DNA from: JAWLHA01 sp041690535
GTDB lineage: Bacteria > Pseudomonadota > Gammaproteobacteria > Thiohalomonadales > Thiohalomonadaceae
Assembly: GCA_041690535.1 (NCBI GenBank)
Contig: JAWLHA010000011.1
Span: forward strand, 1 to 64,000
Length of the DNA stretch: 64,000 nt
Direction of reading: 5' to 3'
Position numbers and translations under genes: made by a program. This document shows, in pieces, positions 44,090 to 53,182 of this stretch (the first letter of the stretch is position 1; each line of letters starts with the position of its first letter). The notes beneath the pieces are model-generated. The model was not told the origin of the DNA. It saw only the letters and a list, made by a program, of their open reading frames with translations, and ran no database searches.

Positions 44090-44671
44090 CTAGTTGACGG
44101 GTAACCCGGAGAAACCCATGAAGGCCAGCGACAGAAGGCCGGCCACGATGAAGGCGATGGGCGGCCCCTTGAACAGCTCCGGCACCTCGGCCAGCGCCAG
44201 GCGCTCGCGCAACCCGGCAAAGAGGATCAATACCAGGGTGAAGCCGAGGGCCGAGCCGAAGCCGTACAGCAGACTGTGCAAGAAGCCGCTCTTCTCCTGC
44301 ACGTTGAGGAGGGCGACCCCGAGCACGGCGCAGTTGGTCGTGATGAGCGGCAGGAAGATGCCGAGCATCTGGTAGAGGATGGGGCTGATCTTGCGCACCA
44401 CCATCTCGGTGAACTGAACCACCGCAGCGATCACCAGGATGAAGGTGATGATACGCAGGAAGCCGATGCCGAACGGCTGCAACAGCCAGTGCTCCAGCAC
44501 CCAGCCTGCGGCCGCGGCCAGGGTCAGCACGAAGGTCGTCGCCAGCCCCATGCCGAAGGCCGTGTCGATCTTGTTGGAGACACCCATGAACGGGCAGAGG
44601 CCAAGAAACTTGACCAGCACCACGTTGTTGACCAGGGCGGTTCCAACCAGCAGTAACAGATATTCGGTCAC
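44090..44671 (-). CDS. rnfA: Rnf complex subunit RnfA (nif-linked set)
   Basis: 193 residues beginning at GTG (MTEYLLLLVGTALVNNVVLV) with GAGGTG upstream. FLGLCPFMGVSNK and PLITTNCAVLGVAL hold the conserved cysteines. First gene of a minus-strand rnfABCDGEH operon lying between nifM and nifLA, under a sigma54/NifA promoter, so it should supply low-potential electrons (NADH to ferredoxin/flavodoxin, driven by ion gradient) to nitrogenase. Confidence 0.96.
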   Translation of the reverse strand: MTEYLLLLVGTALVNNVVLVKFLGLCPFMGVSNKIDTAFGMGLATTFVLTLAAAAGWVLEHWLLQPFGIGFLRIITFILVIAAVVQFTEMVVRKISPILYQMLGIFLPLITTNCAVLGVALLNVQEKSGFLHSLLYGFGSALGFTLVLILFAGLRERLALAEVPELFKGPPIAFIVAGLLSLAFMGFSGLPVN

Positions 44672-44696
44672 GGTTCACCTCACTTGTGTGAGGTTT

Positions 44697-44713
44697 TTGC
44701 AGAATCTGTGCCA
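44697..44713 (-). promoter_or_regulatory. Sigma54 promoter of rnfABCDGEH
   Basis: On the minus strand TGGCACAGATTCTGCA has GG and GC ten bases apart, close to TGGCAC-N5-TTGCA, 26 bases from the rnfA start. The remainder of the gap to nifL (44672-45058) holds the activator site below and no gene. Confidence 0.8.
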
Positions 44714-44842
44714 CGGGATCGGGATCTCCTGCCGAGCCGCAACGCGCCGTGAAAATGCACCGTTCTGGAACACCCTTGCCACGCGATGGTGCAGCAATGG
44801 GTGTCACTTTTGTTGCGTGTCGGATAGGACGCACCCCCCGTT

Positions 44843-44858
44843 TGTTTCGAACCCGACA
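44843..44858 (-). promoter_or_regulatory. NifA upstream activator sequence for rnf (perhaps also nifLA)
   Basis: TGT-TTCGAACCCG-ACA matches TGT-N10-ACA and lies about 160 bases upstream of the rnf start site. Being palindromic and between divergent operons, it could also influence nifLA. Confidence 0.65.
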
Positions 44859-45058
44859 AGGGGGGAGGGGTGGTGTGCCCTACTTTCGGCTGGAGTGGCC
44901 CCGTAGCCGCGCTTTTTCCCCAGTGAGAGGCGATCCCACTGGTCGTCACGGCTGTGTCCATCTCCATCCGTAGCGCCGCTGATCACTCACTCCCCCTTCC
45001 ATCCACCGGGGGCGGCAAGCATCTTGCTACGCCCCTGCAAACCGCAGCGGGCAAACCG

Positions 45059-46672
45059 ATGAAACCAGCCGAACCCATGACCGAAACCGCACTGGACACC
45101 CTGGAACGATTTCTCCGGCAGTCGCAGACCGAGCTTCCTTCGTCGGTTCGCGACGCCCTTGCCACCTTCATCAATGAACGGGCACACGGCCTCTCCGCGC
45201 AGCTGTTCATTGAAGCGGTGGAACAGGCGCCGGTGGCCATCTCCATCACCGACAACGCCGCCAACATCCTCTACGCGAATGCATCATTCTCCCGGGTGAC
45301 CGGCTATGGCCGCGGCGAAGTGGTGGGCCACAACGAGTCGGTTCTTTCGGACAAGAGCACCCCTGTGAGCGTGTACCGCGCGCTCTGGGGGCGTCTGCTA
45401 CAGAAGAAGATCTGGAGCGGCAACCTGGTTAACCGCCGGAAAAACGGCGAACGCTACGTGGCCGAGCTGATGATCGCGCCGGTGCTGAACGACAACGGCG
45501 AGACCACCCACTACCTCGGCATGCATCGGGAGGTGACCGAAGAGGTGCGGGTGCGCAAGGAGTTGCACAACCAGCAGGCGCTGTTCCGCTCGGTGCTGGA
45601 CTTGGTGCCCACTGCAATCGCGCTCATCGACGAATTCGGTGAACCGGTATTGCTGAACGACTGCTACCGCCGCCTTCAGGCGGACCTTGGTGGCCAGGAA
45701 CCCTCAGCCATCATTCGCAATGCGCTGACCGACCCGGATGGGGCGGTGCATACCGGGGAGCCCCGCGAACTGCGCTTCGATTTCCCGAACGGTTCGCCGC
45801 GTTGGTTCAGCTGTCTGGCCCGGCGCTTCTCTGCCGGCGAAGGGAGTGCCGACTCCTATTTCGACGGGCGGCGGGTCCCCTTCCTGCTGCTGTCGGCCCA
45901 CGAGGTCACGCCCATCAAGCGGCGCGAAGAGGAGGTGCGGCTGAACGCCCTGCGGGCGCGGGTCGCCGAGGAGGAGCTCGGACGTGGCCTGCAGGAGACC
46001 CTGGCCGGTGCCGTCCATCAGCTACAGCGCCCCCTCAATCTGCTTAACGCCGCGCTGGGCATGTTGAGCCGGCGTGCCGGCGAGCCGACGGACCAGTCGC
46101 TGATGGCGGCACTCCAGGAAGTCCGCAGGGAGGGCGAACGGGCCATTGAACGGCTGACCCGTTGCCTGGCGGTCGACGATGCGGAACCACTCAAGCCGGT
46201 TAACTTGAATCAAATCGCACATGAGGCGCTGTGGATCAGCACGCGGCGCCTGTTGACGGAGGGCATCGTAGTGACGTGGGAACCGACGGCCGATCTGCCG
46301 GTATTCAATGCTCGCGAGGGACGGCTGCGCAGCCTGCTCAAACAGCTGATCGCCAACGCGGTGGAGGCGATCGCGGAGAAGGGGGGGCCGCAACGCGATG
46401 TGAAGATCGCCACGCGGGTGGAGGACGGCTGGCTCAGCCTGATCATCGAAGACTCCGGGCCGGGGATTGCACCGGAACTGCGCTACAAGGTGTTCGAGCC
46501 GTTCTTCACCACCAAGGGCGGCCAGCACACCGGGATGGGGATGGCGCTGGTGCAGGATGTGGTCATTCAGCACGGGGGGACCATCGAGATCGACCAGGCA
46601 CTAACCGACGGCTGTCGACTCTGCCTGCGCTTTCCCTTGAGCGGCCAGCGGCGGGGGCGGGTTGCCCAATGA
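45059..46672 (+). CDS. nifL: Nitrogen fixation anti-activator NifL
   Basis: 537 residues from the ATG at 45059; GTG 44954 and ATG 45077 are alternatives and no strong ribosome binding site decides. An FAD-binding PAS domain (VEQAPVAISITDNAANILYA, RALWGRLLQKKIWSGNLVNR), a second PAS, a dimerization segment and a GHKL ATPase-like domain (NAVEAIAEKGG, DSGPGIAPELRYKVFEPFFT) match Azotobacter NifL. It senses redox, fixed nitrogen and ADP and holds NifA inactive. The stop overlaps the nifA ATG, coupling their synthesis. Confidence 0.95.
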   Translation: MKPAEPMTETALDTLERFLRQSQTELPSSVRDALATFINERAHGLSAQLFIEAVEQAPVAISITDNAANILYANASFSRVTGYGRGEVVGHNESVLSDKSTPVSVYRALWGRLLQKKIWSGNLVNRRKNGERYVAELMIAPVLNDNGETTHYLGMHREVTEEVRVRKELHNQQALFRSVLDLVPTAIALIDEFGEPVLLNDCYRRLQADLGGQEPSAIIRNALTDPDGAVHTGEPRELRFDFPNGSPRWFSCLARRFSAGEGSADSYFDGRRVPFLLLSAHEVTPIKRREEEVRLNALRARVAEEELGRGLQETLAGAVHQLQRPLNLLNAALGMLSRRAGEPTDQSLMAALQEVRREGERAIERLTRCLAVDDAEPLKPVNLNQIAHEALWISTRRLLTEGIVVTWEPTADLPVFNAREGRLRSLLKQLIANAVEAIAEKGGPQRDVKIATRVEDGWLSLIIEDSGPGIAPELRYKVFEPFFTTKGGQHTGMGMALVQDVVIQHGGTIEIDQALTDGCRLCLRFPLSGQRRGRVAQ

Positions 46673-48216
46673 GCGCCTTCCCTGTCGACGCGCCCCGCGC
46701 CCGCCTGCTCGAACAGGAACTGGAGGCGCTCTATCGGGTGAGCAATGTGCTCAGCCGCTCGCTCAACCTGCGCACCACCTTGCAGGGCGTTCTCGAAGTC
46801 CTTCATCGGGACTTTGGCATTGAGCGCGGCATGGTGGCCCTGGTCGAACCGGCCACCGGGGAGATGCTGGTGCGTGGCCTTTACGGCAACGAAGAGGCGG
46901 TAAATCAGGTGCGGTACCGCCCCGGGGAGGGGGTGGTCGGCGCAATTCTGGAAGAGGGCAAAATGGTGGTGATCGAGCGCATTGCTGACGAACCGCGCTT
47001 TCTGTCACGGCTCGGCCTGTACGATCCGATGCTGCCGTTCGTCGGGGTGCCGATCCGGGTGCATGACAAGCCGGTCGGCGTGCTCGCCGCACAGCCGGGA
47101 CAGAACAACCCCGACCTACTCGCCGAGCAGGTGCGCCTGATGGACATGGTGAGCAACCTGATCGCGCAAAGCGTGCGCCTCTCCTGGGAGGTTGAGCGGG
47201 AGCGGCGCGACCTGAAAGATGAGCGCGACCAGTTGCGCCGTGCCGTGCGGAGCAATTACGGCTTCGACAACATCGTCGGAAACGCCAGTACGATGCGTCG
47301 GGTGTTCGAGCAGGTGCGGCAGGTGGCCAAATGGAACACCACCGTACTCATCCGCGGCGAGTCGGGCACCGGCAAGGAGCTGATCGCCAACGCCATCCAC
47401 TACAACTCGCCACGAGCCAACGGATCGTTTGTCAAACTCAACTGTGCCGCGCTGCCGGACAACCTGCTCGAGTCGGAGCTGTTCGGCCATGAAAAGGGGG
47501 CGTTTACCGGCGCGGCGGCCCAGCGCAAGGGGCGCTTTGAGCAGGCCAGCGGCGGCACCATCTTCCTGGACGAAATCGGCGAAATCTCCGCGGCGTTTCA
47601 GGCCAAGCTGCTGCGCGTGCTGCAGGAGGGGGAGTTCGAGCGGATCGGCAGCAACAGCACCATCAAGGTCGACGTGCGCGTGATTGCCGCCACCAATCGC
47701 GACCTGGAGGCCGCGGTGGAGCGGGACGATTTCCGCGAGGACCTCTACTACCGCTTGAACGTGATGCCCATCAATGTGCCGGCATTGCGTGACCGGGCCG
47801 AAGACATTCCCGCCCTGGCGCAATTTCTGGTGGAGAAGATTGCCGCCAATCAGGGCCGCCCCCTCACCCTCACCGAAAGCGCGGTCCGACTGCTGATGCG
47901 CCATGACTGGCCGGGCAATGTCCGGGAGCTGGAGAACGCCATGGAGCGGGCGGCCATCCTCAGCGAGGAGGGGGTGATCGACCGCGAGGTGCTCAGCCTG
48001 ATGGGATTCGAGGATCAGCTCCCGCTCGGCAAACCGGCGGTCAGGGCGCCGACGGTCGACCTCAACGCCTCTGAGCTGGACGAGCGGGAGCGGGTGATCG
48101 CCGCCCTGGAGCAGGCCGGCTGGGTACAGGCCAAGGCGGCCCGGTTGCTCAACATGACCCCCCGTCAGATCGCCTACCGGATCCAGACCCTGAACATCAG
48201 AGTGAGACAGTTTTGA
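46669..48216 (+). CDS. nifA: Sigma54-dependent nif activator NifA
   Basis: 515 residues: GAF domain (about 20-190), AAA+ domain with GESGTGKE, the sigma54-contacting GAFTGA loop and DEIGEISAAFQAKLL, and a C-terminal helix-turn-helix (QAKAARLLNMTPRQIAYRIQ). It lacks the cysteine linker of oxygen-sensing rhizobial NifA, consistent with control by NifL. It binds TGT-N10-ACA sites, several of which occur in this window. The start overlaps the nifL stop. Confidence 0.97.
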   Translation: MSAFPVDAPRARLLEQELEALYRVSNVLSRSLNLRTTLQGVLEVLHRDFGIERGMVALVEPATGEMLVRGLYGNEEAVNQVRYRPGEGVVGAILEEGKMVVIERIADEPRFLSRLGLYDPMLPFVGVPIRVHDKPVGVLAAQPGQNNPDLLAEQVRLMDMVSNLIAQSVRLSWEVERERRDLKDERDQLRRAVRSNYGFDNIVGNASTMRRVFEQVRQVAKWNTTVLIRGESGTGKELIANAIHYNSPRANGSFVKLNCAALPDNLLESELFGHEKGAFTGAAAQRKGRFEQASGGTIFLDEIGEISAAFQAKLLRVLQEGEFERIGSNSTIKVDVRVIAATNRDLEAAVERDDFREDLYYRLNVMPINVPALRDRAEDIPALAQFLVEKIAANQGRPLTLTESAVRLLMRHDWPGNVRELENAMERAAILSEEGVIDREVLSLMGFEDQLPLGKPAVRAPTVDLNASELDERERVIAALEQAGWVQAKAARLLNMTPRQIAYRIQTLNIRVRQF

Positions 48217-48261
48217 GCCACGGCTCGACTGTCTCGTTCACCGCATTGGCGCCTCACCCTT

Positions 48262-48277
48262 TGTTGCATTCCCAACA
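48262..48277 (+). promoter_or_regulatory. NifA upstream activator sequence for nifB
   Basis: TGT-TGCATTCCCA-ACA, an exact TGT-N10-ACA, about 85 bases before the predicted nifB start site. Confidence 0.75.
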
Positions 48278-48328
48278 ACGACCCGACGCCTGAGAGACTT
48301 ATCCCTTGAAAAACAACACACTCCTGAT

Positions 48329-48345
48329 CGGGCACGGCGCTTGCA
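48329..48345 (+). promoter_or_regulatory. Sigma54 promoter of nifB
   Basis: CGGGCACGGCGCTTGCA carries GGCAC-N5-TTGCA with GG and GC ten bases apart, 37 bases before the nifB ATG. Confidence 0.85.
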
Positions 48346-48381
48346 ACGAGCCAGGAAAGTGGGTTCAGCGGGAGGCATGCA

Positions 48382-49863
48382 ATGGTGAACTTCGTTCCAA
48401 TCTCCACCGGCAAAGGCAGCGGGTGCAAGGCGTCGTCCTGCGGGAGCAGTGCAGATCACCTTGCCACGCTGCCGGAGTCGGTCCGTCAGAAGGTATTCAA
48501 CCACCCCTGCTACTCGGAGCAGGCGCACCACCACTTCGCCCGCATGCACGTGGCCGTGGCACCGGCCTGCAACATCCAGTGCCACTACTGCAATCGCAAG
48601 TACGATTGCGCCAACGAGTCGCGGCCGGGCGTCGTCTCGGAACTGCTCACTCCGGAGCAGGCGATCAAGAAAGTGCTTGCGGTGGCGGCGACCATCCCGC
48701 AGATGAGTGTGGTCGGCATCGCCGGTCCCGGTGACGCGCTGGCCAATCCGGAGCGGACCTTCGCCACGTTTCGCGGCATCGCGGAATACGCCCCGGATAT
48801 CAAGCTCTGCCTCTCCACCAACGGCCTGGCCCTGCCGGAGCATGTGGATGCCATCGCCCGCCTGGAAGTGGAGCACGTCACGGTGACCATCAACACCCTG
48901 GACCCGGACATCGGCGCCGAGATCTACCCCTGGGTGTTCTGGAACCACCGGCGGGTGCGGGGCAAGGCAGCGGCGCGAATCCTCATCGAGCAGCAGCAGA
49001 AAGGGCTGGAGATGCTGGTGGATCGTGGTGTGTTGGTGAAGGTGAATTCGGTGATGATTCCCGGCGTCAACGATCAGCACCTGGCCGAGGTCAGCCGCAC
49101 GGTGAAGGCCAAGGGCGCCTTCCTTCACAACGTGATGCCCCTGATTGCCAAACCGGAGCACGGCACTTACTACGGCGTGATGGGGCAGCCCTCGCCCACT
49201 GCACTGGAGCTGCAGGCGCTGCAGGACACCTGTGCCGGGGATATGAACATGATGCGCCACTGCCGCCAGTGCCGGGCCGACGCGGTCGGCCTGCTTGGCG
49301 AAGACCGTGGTGCCGAATTCACCATGGACCGCATCGCGACCCTGGAGATCGATCACACCGCCGCGATGCAGCGGCGGGTCGACTTGCAGCAGAAGATCGC
49401 ACAGCAAATGCAGCAGCGGCCGGTCACCGAGACCGCGGTTCCCATCAGCAGCCTGCGTCGGCAGAAAATGGCTGTGGCTCGAATGGCTGTCGCCACCAGC
49501 GGTGGGAACATAGTCAACCAACACTTCGGCCACGCCCGCGAATTCCTGGTTTACGAGGCCTCCGAGGAGGGGGTGCGCTTCGTCGGTACCCGGCGTGCCG
49601 ATGCGTACTGCACCGGCGCCGAACACTGCGATGAAGGGGAGGACAAACTGGCGCGGGCCATCGCGGCCCTGGAGGGCTGCCGGGCCGTGCTCTGCGCACG
49701 CATTGGCATCACCCCGTGGGAGGCGCTGGAGGCGGCCGGTATTCGTCCCAACAGCGATCACGCCATGGAGCCCATCGAGGAGGCGGTACTGGCGGTGTAT
49801 TGGGAGATGGCCGCATCCGGGGCGCTGGATACTTCTCCCGAGGCGGGGGTCGGTGCCGCGTGA
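48382..49863 (+). CDS. nifB: FeMo-cofactor core synthase NifB (radical SAM + NifX-like domain)
   Basis: 493 residues. N-terminal cysteines (GCKASSCGSS), radical-SAM cluster motif ACNIQCHYCNRKYDC, core up to about 300 with CRQCRADAVGLLGED, and a C-terminal NifX/NafY-like cofactor-carrying domain (MAVATSGGNIVNQHFGHARE). It fuses [4Fe-4S] units with a SAM-derived carbide and extra sulfide to make NifB-co. It starts a sigma54/NifA operon with ferredoxin, nifQ and draG downstream. Confidence 0.97.
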   Translation: MVNFVPISTGKGSGCKASSCGSSADHLATLPESVRQKVFNHPCYSEQAHHHFARMHVAVAPACNIQCHYCNRKYDCANESRPGVVSELLTPEQAIKKVLAVAATIPQMSVVGIAGPGDALANPERTFATFRGIAEYAPDIKLCLSTNGLALPEHVDAIARLEVEHVTVTINTLDPDIGAEIYPWVFWNHRRVRGKAAARILIEQQQKGLEMLVDRGVLVKVNSVMIPGVNDQHLAEVSRTVKAKGAFLHNVMPLIAKPEHGTYYGVMGQPSPTALELQALQDTCAGDMNMMRHCRQCRADAVGLLGEDRGAEFTMDRIATLEIDHTAAMQRRVDLQQKIAQQMQQRPVTETAVPISSLRRQKMAVARMAVATSGGNIVNQHFGHAREFLVYEASEEGVRFVGTRRADAYCTGAEHCDEGEDKLARAIAALEGCRAVLCARIGITPWEALEAAGIRPNSDHAMEPIEEAVLAVYWEMAASGALDTSPEAGVGAA

Positions 49864-49948
49864 ACGCTCCTCTGGAGCCCTGCAGGCACCCGATTGGGAC
49901 AACGGGCATCCAGTGCGAAGATCTTACGTTTAGTCGAGAGGCATACTC

Positions 49949-50227
49949 ATGGCACTGAAAATCGTAGCAAGCTGTGTCAACTGCTGGGCCTGCGAGCCGC
50001 TGTGTCCCTCCAAGGCGATCCATGCGGCCGCGCCCCATTTCGTCATCGAGTCAAAGCTGTGCACCGAGTGTGACGGGGAGTATGCCGATCCCCAGTGCGC
50101 CAGCATCTGTCCGGTGGAGGGGGCGATCGTGAACGCGGAGGGGATACCGCTCAACCCGGCCGGTTCCCTGACCGGGATCCCGCCGCAGCGGTGGGCAGAA
50201 TCAATGGGGGCAAGCCATGGTGTGTGA
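49949..50227 (+). CDS. 2[4Fe-4S] ferredoxin of the nifB operon
   Basis: 92 residues. CVNCWACEPLCPSKAI and CTECDGEYADPQCASICPVEG carry eight cluster cysteines, the second with the long insertion typical of FdxN-type nif ferredoxins, and a C-terminal extension of about 25 residues. It probably donates electrons to NifB or nitrogenase maturation. It lies 85 bases after nifB; its homologue after nifT lacks the tail. Confidence 0.92.
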   Translation: MALKIVASCVNCWACEPLCPSKAIHAAAPHFVIESKLCTECDGEYADPQCASICPVEGAIVNAEGIPLNPAGSLTGIPPQRWAESMGASHGV

Positions 50228-50389
50228 ACCTGGTCTGTTTAGAACACGGTGGTGGTTTCTGTCACCCCGGCTGTGCCGTCGCCACAGCGCACTGCTGGCC
50301 TACGCCGCACGGGGGAGAAAGCGGCGCCTCGGGCCCCCTCGGCACGATGTTGCGACCAATGTATCTGTGCCCGACCCGAGGGCAGAAGC

Positions 50390-50971
50390 ATGAATACGAT
50401 TATTGCGTCGTCGCCTCTCCAGTGCGACACCCACGCGGCCTATGAACTGCTGAAGGCCCGCGCGGTTGGCCTGCCCAACAGTGAGTGGTTGGCACGTATG
50501 CTGGTCAGCCAGCGGGCGGGGATTGGTGCCATGCCCCAGTGGCTCGGCCTCTCGCGCAGGTCGTTTGCGCTGATGATGGAGCGGCACTTTTCGGGGCTTG
50601 ACCCGGAAGCGTGGGGATCGGGGCCGGAGCGGGACCTGGGCCGCGCTGCGGAGCGCAGCGAGTTGTTGGCGCTGTTTCTTTGTGACTGTGAATACCTCTC
50701 TGAGGAGTCCCTCTGGATGGCCGAGGTGCTGGCGGCCGGCTGCATGGGAAGAGATCACCTGTGGCAGGACTTGGGGCTGTGGTCGCGGGCCGATCTCTCC
50801 GGGATGATTGCGCACAACTTCCCTTTGCTGAAAGAACGTAACGACCGCGACATGAAGTGGAAGAAATTCTTCTACAAGCAGTTGTGCAAGCAGGCGGGGG
50901 TGTACACCTGTCGGGCACCCTCCTGCGAGGTGTGTGCCGATTATGCGGCTTGCTTCGGGCCGGAGGAGTGA
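50390..50971 (+). CDS. nifQ: Molybdenum-donating protein NifQ
   Basis: 193 residues from the ATG at 50390. The C-terminal CRAPSCEVCADYAAC is the NifQ C-x4-C-x2-C-x5-C motif that holds a [Mo-3Fe-4S] cluster; WKKFFYKQLC precedes it. NifQ passes Mo to the NifEN/NifH complex for FeMo-co. The 162 bases before it have no clear gene. Downstream is draG. Confidence 0.93.
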   Translation: MNTIIASSPLQCDTHAAYELLKARAVGLPNSEWLARMLVSQRAGIGAMPQWLGLSRRSFALMMERHFSGLDPEAWGSGPERDLGRAAERSELLALFLCDCEYLSEESLWMAEVLAAGCMGRDHLWQDLGLWSRADLSGMIAHNFPLLKERNDRDMKWKKFFYKQLCKQAGVYTCRAPSCEVCADYAACFGPEE

Positions 50972-51024
50972 GCTCTCGTGCAGCACCCAAGCAAGGAGAG
51001 CCCTCCGGGGGCGTGCCACTTTGG

Positions 51025-51924
51025 ATGAAGTCCCTGACCATGCCTCCGGCCGACCTTGAACAGCGGGCCATCGCCGCCTACCTGGGAATGGCCATCGGCG
51101 ATGCGCTTGGCGCGACCGTGGAGTTCATGACACCGCGGGAGATCCAGTATCAATACAAGGTTCACGATACGATCCGCGGGGGCGGGTGGTTGAAGCTGCG
51201 TGCGGGCGAGGTGACCGATGATACGACCATGGCGCTGGCCCTCGGTCGCTCCATCCTCGCCTCGGGTGGAGTCGATGCCCGTGCGGTGGCGCAGGCGTTC
51301 GACCGCTGGATGCGATCGAAGCCGGTGGACATCGGTAACACGGTGCGCCGCGGGATCCTGCATTTTCGCACCACCGGGGAGCCACTGGTGCCCCCCAATG
51401 ACCATGATGGGGGCAACGGTGCCTGCATGCGGGTCCTGCCGGTGGCGCTGGCGCTGTACCATACCGGTGAAGAGACACGGAGGGCAGCCGCTCTCGTACA
51501 AGCCCGAGTGACCCACCACCACCCTCTCTCCGATGCCGGGACCGCCTGTATTGCCGAGATGGTGGTGGGTTTACTGCACGGGCGCAGCCGCAACGAACTG
51601 CTGCACGGTGCGGTGGCCTCGCTCGTGGAGCAGCATCCGAAATTTCGTTTCCGCCCGCGGCGGCGGGAAAATCCCAGTGGCTATATCGTGGACACCCTGC
51701 AGGCGGTGTTTCAAGGCTTCTTCGATTCCGACTCGTTCGAAGATTGCCTGATCGAGACCGTGAATCGCGGGGGCGATGCCGACACCACCGGTGCCATTGC
51801 CGGAATGGTGGCCGGCGCCTGCTACGGGCCAGAGGCGATTCCCCGGCGATGGCTGAACGCACTTTCAGGGGCGGTGCGGGAGAGTTGTGAGGCGCAGGCG
51901 CTGGATCTGGTACGGATGGGATAG
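51025..51924 (+). CDS. draG: ADP-ribosyl-dinitrogenase reductase hydrolase DraG
   Basis: 299 residues (ATG 51025; 51040 also possible). Mn-binding ARH-family signatures: GDALGATVEFM, EVTDDTTMALALGRS, DHDGGNGACMRVLPVA, and NRGGDADTTGAIAGMVAGAC. It removes ADP-ribose from the NifH arginine and so reactivates nitrogenase when nitrogen or energy stress ends. It is 53 bases after nifQ, co-directional with the nifB operon, and 2.5 kb from draT on the opposite strand. Confidence 0.95.
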   Translation: MKSLTMPPADLEQRAIAAYLGMAIGDALGATVEFMTPREIQYQYKVHDTIRGGGWLKLRAGEVTDDTTMALALGRSILASGGVDARAVAQAFDRWMRSKPVDIGNTVRRGILHFRTTGEPLVPPNDHDGGNGACMRVLPVALALYHTGEETRRAAALVQARVTHHHPLSDAGTACIAEMVVGLLHGRSRNELLHGAVASLVEQHPKFRFRPRRRENPSGYIVDTLQAVFQGFFDSDSFEDCLIETVNRGGDADTTGAIAGMVAGACYGPEAIPRRWLNALSGAVRESCEAQALDLVRMG

Positions 51925-51926
51925 CC

Positions 51927-52118
51927 CTAGAGCACCGAACAGATAAACGGGGCGTAACGACTCGCCCGGGTGATCACGCAAGGCCTGGGAAATTTGTCAT
52001 CCCCGCGTAGGCGGGGATCCATTTTGAGCCGTGCATCTGCTCTCTGGATTCCCGCCTTCGCGGGAATGACGGGGGAGTAGTTACACCTCGCCACCCGTTT
52101 ATCTGTTCGGTGCTCTAG
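51927..52118. repeat. Perfect 25-bp inverted repeat around a MITE
   Basis: CTAGAGCACCGAACAGATAA begins a 25-bp arm at 51927-51951, exactly complementary to 52094-52118. The 142-bp spacer is mostly the element at 51954-52084. It separates draG from the convergent SIR2-like gene, where the arms could form a terminator stem in either direction. Confidence 0.85.
51954..52084. mobile_element. GTAACT-type MITE in a hairpin loop
   Basis: 131 bp, ends GTAACGACTCGCCC and GGGGGAGTAGTTAC, same subfamily as 39172-39305 in reverse orientation. No 8-bp duplication is visible, unlike most other copies. Confidence 0.8.
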
Positions 52119-52164
52119 CCCGCCGTTCCGTTGGCCTGCACGCCAATTGACCCCCGACCGGCGG

Positions 52165-53007
52165 CTACACGGTTACTGGCTGCGTGCCGAACACCGCCTC
52201 CAACGGTGCCTCAATGATGTTCAAACCCATTTTCAAGCAGAATCTCCGCTCCTTGTCGGTGGGGTTAACGATGACTGCCCATCCTCGGCCTGCCCGCGCC
52301 CCGTAGGTTATGTCCGACATCAACATCCGCTCCGTATCGCGGGTCAGGCGCACGCCGAGCAGCAAGTAGCGCTTGCCGGCCCGGTATCTCTTCAGAAATT
52401 CCGGGATCGCGAAACCGCCCATCAGCTCCGTCAGGTAGTCGACAAAGTCGGCGTCCGAGGCGATGAAACTCGACTCGGGTGTGGGGCAGCCGAGCGGTTT
52501 GAAGAGGGTCGGCTGCCCGGCATTGACCTGCCCCGGCTCGATTGGCCGGTACGCGCTGCCGTTCCAGTCGAAGAGGCGAAACCGGAAGTCAGTGCCCCCG
52601 ATGCGGGCGATCCCCTGCACCAGGGTGTGGGGCGTGTTGCGGTAGGTCTCGAGCAGCTGCGTATCGCGGTTCGTGTCAATGACGTAAGGCGGGCGAATAC
52701 CGGTGAGCCAATCGTGGAGCGGCGCACGGCGCCAACGCCGTTGCCCGTAGGTGCAGTTGAGAAAGCGGTTGACGAAGTTGCGGCCCTTTTTCAGCTCCAT
52801 GTTCATGGCGGCGCGTGGGAATTCGTACATCAGCTTCGGCGCCATGGGGCGGCCATCATTCATCGCCAGGATCAACGAATCACTGTCGGCGGGGATGGGT
52901 GTGCCGTCATCGAGATCGACCGAGCCGGCCAGGGCCCCGGGGCCGAGGTAGGGGACGATGCTGCCGTCGCGCAGGCCGGCGAGGATTTCCGCAGATAGTG
53001 AACTCAT
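52165..53007 (-). CDS. SIR2-like domain protein, nif-associated
   Basis: 280 residues starting at the ATG at 53007 (GAGAG six bases upstream; ATG 53013 is possible). The N-terminus EILAGLRDGSIVPYLGPGAL is a SIR2-like nucleotide-binding loop; the rest (TYGQRRWRRAPLHDWLTGIR, YRAGKRYLLLGVRLTRDTER) fits SIR2_2-type proteins, but the catalytic His is not obvious. It has its own sigma54 box and NifA site upstream, so it is a nif-regulon member. It lies between draG and draT, enzymes that use or remove NAD-derived ADP-ribose, so a role in NAD or ADP-ribose handling is a reasonable inference. Confidence 0.75.
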   Translation of the reverse strand: MSSLSAEILAGLRDGSIVPYLGPGALAGSVDLDDGTPIPADSDSLILAMNDGRPMAPKLMYEFPRAAMNMELKKGRNFVNRFLNCTYGQRRWRRAPLHDWLTGIRPPYVIDTNRDTQLLETYRNTPHTLVQGIARIGGTDFRFRLFDWNGSAYRPIEPGQVNAGQPTLFKPLGCPTPESSFIASDADFVDYLTELMGGFAIPEFLKRYRAGKRYLLLGVRLTRDTERMLMSDITYGARAGRGWAVIVNPTDKERRFCLKMGLNIIEAPLEAVFGTQPVTV

Positions 53008-53037
53008 GGGCATCTCTCTTTTGAGTTTGTGAGTGCC

Positions 53038-53055
53038 CTGCAAGATGTGGACCGG
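53038..53055 (-). promoter_or_regulatory. Candidate sigma54 promoter of the SIR2-like gene
   Basis: Minus strand GGTCCACATCTTGCA: GG and GC ten bases apart with a good TTGCA -12 box but weaker -24 box, about 31 bases before the ATG. Confidence 0.55.
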
Positions 53056-53182
53056 AACGGATGTGGGGCTGATGAATTTCGGTCGAGGCACTTGGCGCAA
53101 GGCTTTTGTTAGTACGTCGGGTTCGGAATGTGCTGCTCGGTTTGGTTGCGAAGGGGACAAGCCGTCGACTTCAGGCGGGTAT

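Noticed and set aside
43476..44834. 452-codon minus-strand frame over rnfA/rnfB
   Set aside because: Out-of-frame reading of two well-supported rnf genes.
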